This document shows positions 55,536 through 64,000 of a DNA stretch of 64,000 bases, in pieces; within the stretch, counting starts at the first letter, position 1, and the number at the start of each line of letters is the position of its first letter. Origin of the DNA: Streptomyces griseoincarnatus. GTDB lineage: Bacteria > Actinomycetota > Actinomycetes > Streptomycetales > Streptomycetaceae. The stretch lies in the NCBI GenBank assembly GCA_014649575.1, contig BMTH01000001.1:1-64000 (forward strand). Reading direction: 5' to 3'. A model generated the notes under the pieces. That model was given only the letters and a program-made list of their open reading frames with translations, had not been told where the DNA came from and did not search any database. Made by a program: the position numbers and the translations under genes.

Positions 55536-55634
55536 CAACTGGCTCCGATGTGAGAGAAGTCCGGTCGGACGAGTCGCCGGCGCGCTGAGGGAGGGGCAGG
55601 ACCGGGCGGCACGTGCGGCGCTGCGCGCACGCCC

Positions 55635-56384
55635 TCAGGCGGTACCGCTCTCGGCGGTGTGGCGGTCGGCGGTCGCGAGCACCTGGGTCACCCATTCGCC
55701 GACGGGCAGACCGTGCGCGGCCGCCGCCTTGGAGTAGTGCTCCAGCTGGTCGGCGGAGAGTTCGATGGTGAGCGTGGTGACCTTCCGCGGGCCTCGTCCG
55801 GCGGCCGCCGGCTGCGCCGGATCCGACGCGGCCCGCTCCTCGCCGTCGCCGTCCCCGGGGATCGCGGCGGCGTCGCCGCTCTGCGCGGCGAGGCTCGCGC
55901 GCAACGCCCTGCGCAGCTCGTTGCGCGACCATTTCTGCTGCTCGGCCTTGCGCAGCCAGTAGTCCTGCTCCGGCGGCGACAGCCGGGCCACCTCCGCGTG
56001 GTGGGCGAAGCTGAGACCGTCCCGCCGGCGGTCGTGCTCGAACCTGCGGGCCACCCAGGCGTAGTTGCGCAGGGTCTGGTAGTCGAGGCCGGTGCGCTCG
56101 ATGGCTTCCTTGTACCGCCGCCAGCCGTAGGTGGCCTCACCGAAGATCAGCCAGTCGGCCAGCCACCACGCCGAGGAGTTCACCAGCTCGCGCAAGTTGG
56201 CCCCGATCTGCTCCCAGGACCGCTCCGGCAGGTTCTGCGGGAAGACCATCCCCGACTTCTGCACCTTGGCCTGTGTCCCCACGAAGGACAGGACCACGTC
56301 GTGCTGCGCCGTCTCACCGCCGGTGTCCACCGGCCTCGCCTTGTACCTGCTCGCCGTTCTCACAGCCCCCGTCACAACCTTCAT
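55635..56384 (-). CDS. LmbU/NovE-family transcriptional regulator
   Basis: About 249 residues. The core (about 45-165) with SWEQIGANLRELVNSSAWWL, DWLIFGEATYGWRRYKEA and DYQTLRNYAWVARRF is characteristic of the LmbU/NovE/HrmB family of cluster-situated activators (lincomycin, novobiocin, hormaomycin). The C-terminus looks like a short ribbon-helix-helix-like segment (VTTLTIELSADQLEHY). LmbU is reported to bind a palindrome with core CGCCGGCG, which is exactly the centre of the repeated palindromes in this cluster. It is the only cluster-type activator seen. The start is uncertain: GGGAG touches ATG 56384, so GTG 56375 with better spacing may be the real start. Confidence 0.88.
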   Translation of the reverse strand: MKVVTGAVRTASRYKARPVDTGGETAQHDVVLSFVGTQAKVQKSGMVFPQNLPERSWEQIGANLRELVNSSAWWLADWLIFGEATYGWRRYKEAIERTGLDYQTLRNYAWVARRFEHDRRRDGLSFAHHAEVARLSPPEQDYWLRKAEQQKWSRNELRRALRASLAAQSGDAAAIPGDGDGEERAASDPAQPAAAGRGPRKVTTLTIELSADQLEHYSKAAAAHGLPVGEWVTQVLATADRHTAESGTA

Positions 56385-56454
56385 CTCCCAACTCAGAGTG
56401 TCTTCCTGGGTGTCGGCCGGTCAGTGGGCCGGGCGCCCGGGCGGCATGTACTGC

Positions 56455-56472
56455 GTGAGCGCCGGCGGGACA
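56455..56472. promoter_or_regulatory. Half-conserved cluster palindrome upstream of the LmbU gene
   Basis: GTGAGCGCCGGCGGGACA matches the right 12 bases of the 18-bp core exactly, including CGCCGGCG, but not the left 6. It lies about 70 bp before the regulator start and could serve weak autoregulation. Confidence 0.4.
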
Positions 56473-56549
56473 CAGGTGTGCGGGCCCGCGAAGCCGGGTC
56501 GCGTGCGTCGCGGGCCGCGGCGCCTTCCACCGGAATCCATCGGTTCACG

Positions 56550-56575
56550 CGACCGGGACGGCGCCGTCCCGGTCG
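56550..56575 (-). terminator. 26-bp palindrome between MbtH and the regulator
   Basis: A perfect palindrome centred on GGCGCC, arms CGACCGGGACGGC and complement, 93 bp past the MbtH stop. Its sequence differs from the CGCCGGCG-centred set. A partial copy (GACCGGGACGGCGC) repeats at 56608-56621. Terminator or attenuator is the likeliest role; the rest of this 283-bp gap shows no gene. Confidence 0.5.
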
Positions 56576-56667
56576 GGTCCGCCGGCCCGTCGGCGGGCGG
56601 CCGGGGGGACCGGGACGGCGCACGCGGGTTTCCGCCGCGTCGGCTCGACGAGAGCGCGAGCGCGGGT

Positions 56668-56883
56668 TCAGTCCGCCGCCATGGCCTCCCTCAGGCTCCT
56701 GGGGCGCAGGTCCGTCCAGTTCCGCTCGACGTACTCCAGGCACTCGGCCCTGGCCGCCTCGCCGAAGACCACCCGCCAGCCCGCGGGCACCTCGGCGAAC
56801 ACCGGCCACAGGGAGTGCTGGTCCTCGTCGTTGACCACGACGTGGAAGCGGCCGTCCTCGTCATCGAAGGGGTTCGTGCTCAA
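56668..56883 (-). CDS. mbtH: MbtH-like protein
   Basis: A 71-residue MbtH-family protein with the full signature: [45 protein letters not shown]. MbtH proteins bind NRPS adenylation domains and are needed for their folding and activity, so this one probably serves several A domains in the cluster. The start is TTG 56883, supported by AAGGA 9 nt upstream and by the usual MSTNPFDD beginning. It is the first gene of the leftward NRPS half-cluster and is divergent from the thioesterase at 57313. Confidence 0.96.
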   Translation of the reverse strand: MSTNPFDDEDGRFHVVVNDEDQHSLWPVFAEVPAGWRVVFGEAARAECLEYVERNWTDLRPRSLREAMAAD

Positions 56884-57312
56884 CTGGCACCGTCCTTAAC
56901 CGTCACGGGTGACTCGGGATGGGAGAACGCCGGCCCACCGGCCCCGGCCTCAGGCCCGGGCCGCCGGTCCTCGGCGTACACACGAAAGATCGGCCGCCCG
57001 CGTTCCTGGGACCGGACCGCGGTTGTCGTACGGGCTTGGCTGCCCGCGTCGCCGGTAGCCGACTCGCCGACCACCATAGCCACGGCACCGCTCGGATCCG
57101 GTCGAGTTCCGCTCGAGACGGCGGACGCCCGGCCGAGCCCGGACGCGTGGTCGTCCGGGCACGGAGAGTGCCGTTCCCACGTCGTCGGCGCGCCGGACGA
57201 GATTCGCTAGAGGGTTCTTACACCGGCGGCGGAGTACGCCTGGTGCCCGCTCCTTTCCGGCCACGGCCGTTCTATGGTGCGGAAAGTGCGCGGCCCGATC
57301 CGAGGGGGAGCG
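56884..57312. promoter_or_regulatory. Divergent intergenic region (MbtH / thioesterase)
   Basis: This 429-bp region must contain promoters for the leftward MbtH-regulator-NRPS side and for the rightward thioesterase-hydrolase-arg side. I found no copy of the cluster palindrome, no confident promoter hexamers and no small gene. Confidence 0.4.
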
Positions 57313-58059
57313 ATGGACAGCACACCACCTGCCTTGCGCCTGTTCGTCCTGCACCACGCGGGCGGCTCGCACGTGCTGTACCGCCACTGGCCGGCCGGGC
57401 TGCCGGACACGTGGGACGTGCGGCTGCTCGACGCCCCGGGGCACGGCTTCCTCCTCGACCAGCCGCAGATCGCGGACGCCGGCCTCCTCGCCGACTTCCT
57501 GCTGCGCCAGATCGAGCCCGAACTGAACCGGCCCTACGCCTTGTTCGGGCACAGCATGGGCGCCCTGCTGGCGTACGAGATCACCCGGCGGGCCGTCGGC
57601 CGGGGCCTGCCTTGGCCGGTGTGGGTCGGTGTCTCGGCCCGCCCCGCGCCGCAGCTGGTGGTACCGGGGCGGCGGTACCACGCGCTGCCCGGCGGCGAGC
57701 TGCGGGACCGGCTGAAGGACCTCGGGGGCACGCCCGACAGCGTCTTCGACGACCCCGGGCTGTGGGACCTGTTCGAGCCGGTCATCCGGGGCGACCTGCG
57801 TCTGGTGGAGACCTGGCGCCACACCGCCGGCGCCGGCCCGCTGCCCGTGGCACTGTCCGCCTACGCGGGCGCCGAGGACCGCCACGCCTCGCCGGCGCGG
57901 ATGGCCGGCTGGGACGAGCACAGCGAGCACTTCCTGGGCCTGCGGTCCTTCGACGGCGGTCACTTCTACTTCCAGGACGATCCGCGGCCGCTGCTGCGCA
58001 GGATCGAACAGGACGCGACCACGGCGCTCGACGCGGTGACCGTGACGCGCTCTTCCTGA
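57313..58059 (+). CDS. Type II thioesterase (right end)
   Basis: A 248-residue type II thioesterase: LFVLHHAGGSHVLYRHW, Ser nucleophile in GHSMGA, C-terminal GGHFYF with the catalytic His. ATG 57313 has GAGGGGGAG 2-3 nt upstream; the frame is open back to 57274. It heads a rightward group with the DD-peptidase-like gene (83 bp on) and argCJBD. It is the fourth such gene in the window, so it may have a specialised function such as releasing an amino acid from a stand-alone PCP. Confidence 0.9.
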   Translation: MDSTPPALRLFVLHHAGGSHVLYRHWPAGLPDTWDVRLLDAPGHGFLLDQPQIADAGLLADFLLRQIEPELNRPYALFGHSMGALLAYEITRRAVGRGLPWPVWVGVSARPAPQLVVPGRRYHALPGGELRDRLKDLGGTPDSVFDDPGLWDLFEPVIRGDLRLVETWRHTAGAGPLPVALSAYAGAEDRHASPARMAGWDEHSEHFLGLRSFDGGHFYFQDDPRPLLRRIEQDATTALDAVTVTRSS

Positions 58060-58142
58060 ACGACCCCGCACGGCGCCGGCCCACGGCACGCACGTACGGC
58101 ATCCACCACCTACGAACGAATCTTCTGAAACGGGGAATCACG

Positions 58143-61558
<3,416 letters not shown>

Positions 61559-61562
<4 letters not shown>

Positions 61563-62536
61563 GTGCTTCACCGTCTCCTCGGCCGCTCCCCCACTCCCCC
61601 GGCCGCGACGGCTCGGCCGGGCACGCGGCCGGGCCCGAGGCGCGCGCCCTCGTCGCGGCGCTGCCGTGGGTGGCGCGCCACCACGGCCAGACCGTCGTCA
61701 TCAAGTTCGGCGGGCACGCCATGGTCGACGACGACCTCAAGGCCGCCTTCGCCATGGACATCCTCTATCTGCGGCACGCGGGCCTGAACCCGGTCGTGGT
61801 GCACGGCGGCGGCCCGCAGATCAGCGCGCAGCTCGGACGGCTGGGCCTGGAGTCCCGGTTCGAGAGCGGCCTGAGGGTCACCACGGACGAGGCCATGGAG
61901 GTCGTCCGCATGGTCCTGGCCGGGCAGGTGCAGCGCGAACTGGTGGGGCTGCTCAACGCGCACGGCCCGCACGCGGTGGGCCTCACGGGTGAGGACGCCC
62001 GCCTGATGACCGCCGTCAAGCACTACGCCGACAAGGACGGCACACCCGTCGACATCGGCCGCGTCGGCGAGATCGCCCACGTCGACGCCGGGATCGTGCA
62101 GGGCCTCATCGACAACGGGCGCATCCCCGTCGTCTCCCCCATCGCCCGGCCCGAGGACGACAAGGACGCCGCCGAGGGCGGTGTGTTCAACGTCAACGCC
62201 GACACCGCGGCCGCGGCCCTCGCCGTCGCGCTCGGCGCGCAGACGCTGCTGATCCTGACCGACGTCGAGGGCCTGTACCGGAACTGGCCGGACAGCGACG
62301 AGGTGATCCCCCGCCTGACCGCCGGCGAACTGACCGGGCTGCTGCCTCGGTTGTCGTCCGGGATGATCCCGAAGATGGAGAGCTGCCTGCACGCCGTGAA
62401 CAACGGCGTGCGCTCCGCCCGCGTCATCGACGGCCGGGTCCGCAACTCCATCCTGTTGCAGATGTTCACCGACGACGGGGCGGGCACGGTGGTCGTGCCG
62501 GACGACGAGAGCGACGTCCGGGAGACGACGGCATGA
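61559..62536 (+). CDS. argB: N-acetylglutamate kinase
   Basis: 325 residues. The amino acid kinase fold has [25 protein letters not shown] and [10 protein letters not shown]. It phosphorylates N-acetylglutamate. The first 30 residues are a Pro/Gly/Ser-rich extension. ATG 61559 overlaps the argJ stop by 4 bp, and its own stop overlaps argD by 4 bp, so translation is coupled through the operon. Confidence 0.97.
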
Positions 62537-63762
62537 GCGGCGGCGCGGACCTCGCCGGCCCGGGTGCGGGCAACGCGGCGCTGGCCCGGCGCTGGCAGGG
62601 CGCCATGATGGACAACTTCGGCACGCCGCGGCTGCCCCTGGTGCGGGGCCGGGGCACCCGGGTCTGGGACGCGGAGGGCAACGAGTACCTCGACTTCGTC
62701 GGCGGCATCGCGGTCAACTCGCTCGGCCACGCCCACCCCGCGCTCGTGCGGGCCGTCTGCGAGCAGGTCGCCTCGCTCGGCCATGTGTCGAACCTGTTCA
62801 TGGCCGAGCCGACCGTGCGGCTCGCCGAGCGCCTGCTGCGGCTCGCCGGGCGTCCGGGCGGCCGGGTCTACTTCTCCAACTCCGGGGCCGAGGCCAACGA
62901 GGCGGCGTTCAAGATCGGCCGCCTCACCGGCCGTACGCACATGGTGTCGGCGTCCGGCGGATTCCACGGCCGCACGATGGGCGCTCTGGCCCTCACCGGC
63001 CAGAGCGCCAAGCAGCTGCCCTTCCGGCCGCTGCCGGGTGACGTCACCCATGTGCCGTACGGGGACGTCGAGGCCCTGCGCGATGCCGTCACCTCCGGCA
63101 CCGCGCTGCTGGTGCTGGAGCCCGTGCAGGGGGAGAACGGCGTGGTCGTGCCGCCGCCGGGCTATCTGCGGGCCGCCCGCGAGATCACCGAGGCGACCGG
63201 TGCCCTTCTGGTGCTGGACGAGATCCAGACCGGCATCGGGCGCACGGGCCGCTGGTTCGCGGCCGAGTCCGAGGGCGTCGAGGCGGACGTCGTGACCCTC
63301 GCCAAGGGTCTGGGCGGGGGTCTGCCCATCGGGGCGACGCTCGCCTTCGGCCGGGCCGCCCAGCTGCTCACGCCCGGCGCGCACGGCTCCACCTTCGGCG
63401 GGAACCCGGTGGTGTGCGCGGCCGCCCTCGCCGTACTGGACACCATCGAGCGGGCGGGACTGCTCGACCACGTGGCACGGGCGGGGCAGCGGCTGCGGCA
63501 CGGCCTGGAGCACCCGCGCCACCCGCTGGTGCGCGAAGTGCGCGGCGCCGGGCTGCTGCTGGGCGTCGTGCTCGACGGGAACGCGGCGGCGCGCGTGCAG
63601 CGGGCGGCCGAGGACCGGGGTCTCCTGGTGAACGCGGTGATGCCGGACGTCGTCCGGCTCGCCCCGCCGCTGATCGTGTCGGACCGCGAGGTGGACACGT
63701 TCCTGGGCCGCTTCCGGGCGGCCCTGGGCGAGGTCCTCGACGAGACGCCGGCGGCGGCCTGA
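62533..63762 (+). CDS. argD: Acetylornithine aminotransferase
   Basis: 409 residues. A class III PLP aminotransferase with [28 protein letters not shown] and the PLP lysine in [14 protein letters not shown]. It converts N-acetylglutamate semialdehyde to N-acetylornithine. With argC, argJ and argB it completes glutamate to ornithine. In most Streptomyces chromosomes argR follows argD directly; here 215 bp of non-coding DNA follow, then an unrelated start. Confidence 0.97.
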   Translation: MSGGADLAGPGAGNAALARRWQGAMMDNFGTPRLPLVRGRGTRVWDAEGNEYLDFVGGIAVNSLGHAHPALVRAVCEQVASLGHVSNLFMAEPTVRLAERLLRLAGRPGGRVYFSNSGAEANEAAFKIGRLTGRTHMVSASGGFHGRTMGALALTGQSAKQLPFRPLPGDVTHVPYGDVEALRDAVTSGTALLVLEPVQGENGVVVPPPGYLRAAREITEATGALLVLDEIQTGIGRTGRWFAAESEGVEADVVTLAKGLGGGLPIGATLAFGRAAQLLTPGAHGSTFGGNPVVCAAALAVLDTIERAGLLDHVARAGQRLRHGLEHPRHPLVREVRGAGLLLGVVLDGNAAARVQRAAEDRGLLVNAVMPDVVRLAPPLIVSDREVDTFLGRFRAALGEVLDETPAAA

Positions 63763-63850
63763 GCCGGTCGCGGGCCAGGGGTGCCGTTCGGAGGCCGGCT
63801 TTCGGGTCACGGCGCCTGTGGCCGGCCCGAGCCGGGGGCGATGGGGGCCC

Positions 63851-63881
63851 CTCCCGCGCGAGCGCAGCCGAGCGTGGGGAG
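63851..63881. repeat. Streptomyces-type intergenic hairpin repeat
   Basis: CTCCCGCGCGAGCGCAGCCG followed by AGCGTGGGGAG forms an imperfect stem-loop. It resembles the short palindromic element often found between Streptomyces genes (GAGCGCAGCCGAG loop between G/C-rich arms). It lies 89 bp after argD and may act as a terminator. The rest of 63763-63977 shows no gene. Confidence 0.55.
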
Positions 63882-63977
63882 TGTGCGGCTGCGAGGCGGG
63901 AGACGAGACCGCGGCAGACGGCGTGCCGGCCCCCGCGACCCCGGCATGATCCCAACGACACCCCTGGAGGCCCCACG

Positions 63978-64000
63978 ATGAAGCGCTCTTTACCTGGAGG
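63978..64000 (+). CDS. Start of an unidentified gene containing a TTA codon
   Basis: ATG 63978 is preceded by GGAGG 7 nt upstream, a near-perfect ribosome binding site. Only seven codons are present (MKRSLPG), too few to identify the product. Codon 5 is TTA, the rare leucine codon read by bldA tRNA in Streptomyces, which would tie this gene to development or secondary-metabolism timing. It is not an ArgR start as far as can be seen. Confidence 0.5.

Noticed and set aside
56550..56575. Perfect palindrome considered as another regulator site
   Set aside because: It is centred on GGCGCC, not CGCCGGCG, and shares no core with the other set. It lies downstream of the MbtH stop, so it was called a terminator.
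63763..63977. Small open frame after argD
   Set aside because: The translation is low-complexity, there is no ribosome binding site at its start, and it overlaps the hairpin repeat.

Overview
The DNA is very GC-rich, its coding regions use G/C at third codon positions, and GTG/TTG starts are common. With the gene families present this points to a Streptomyces or close actinomycete. Almost the whole window is one hybrid polyketide/non-ribosomal peptide biosynthetic cluster. No rRNA, tRNA, CRISPR array, insertion sequence or transporter was seen.

Layout, left to right. 1-4499: the start of a 2-oxoacid:ferredoxin oxidoreductase gene, an acyl-CoA carboxyltransferase, a type II thioesterase, and a two-gene hydrolase/MerR operon with its own MerR-type promoter. 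4640-28938 (minus strand): read in transcription order this is PCP, P450, Cys-type thioesterase/acyltransferase, KSQ loading PKS, PKS (KS-AT-DH-KR-ACP), PKS (KS-AT-DH-ER-KR-ACP), PKS (KS-AT-ACP), then an NRPS module (C-A-PCP). 29267-30784 (plus strand): a flavin monooxygenase. 30956-56883 (minus strand): MbtH, an LmbU/NovE-type regulator, a stand-alone A domain, a PCP, an FAD oxidoreductase, three NRPS genes (C-A-PCP-E-C-A-PCP; C-A-NMT-PCP-E-C-A-PCP; C-A-PCP-TE) and a type II thioesterase. 57313-63762 (plus strand): a fourth thioesterase-like gene, a secreted DD-peptidase-like protein with altered catalytic residues, and argC-argJ-argB-argD.

How the genes may work together (inference). The PKS arm should make a short C11 acyl chain, 7-hydroxy-2,6-dimethyl-3-oxononanoyl, whose 7-OH can close on the 3-ketone to give a tetrahydropyran hemiketal. 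Six NRPS modules and one terminal TE then predict an acylated cyclic hexa(depsi)peptide. This matches the azinothricin / A83586C / aurantimycin / polyoxypeptin class. Modules 2 and 5 have near-identical binding pockets resembling reported piperazate codes, and module 2 has an epimerase while module 5 does not. The arg operon can supply ornithine, the precursor of piperazate. The PCP-P450-Cys acyltransferase cassette probably makes a beta-hydroxy amino acid and may hand it to module 1, whose own A domain looks catalytically dead. The ornithine N-hydroxylase and piperazate synthase that this model needs are not in the window.

Regulation. An 18-bp palindrome, TGTCCCGCCGGCGGGACA, or a close variant occurs in three intergenic regions (four copies), with a half-conserved copy upstream of the LmbU-family gene. 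Its centre, CGCCGGCG, is the core reported for LmbU binding, so these are proposed operators of the cluster regulator.
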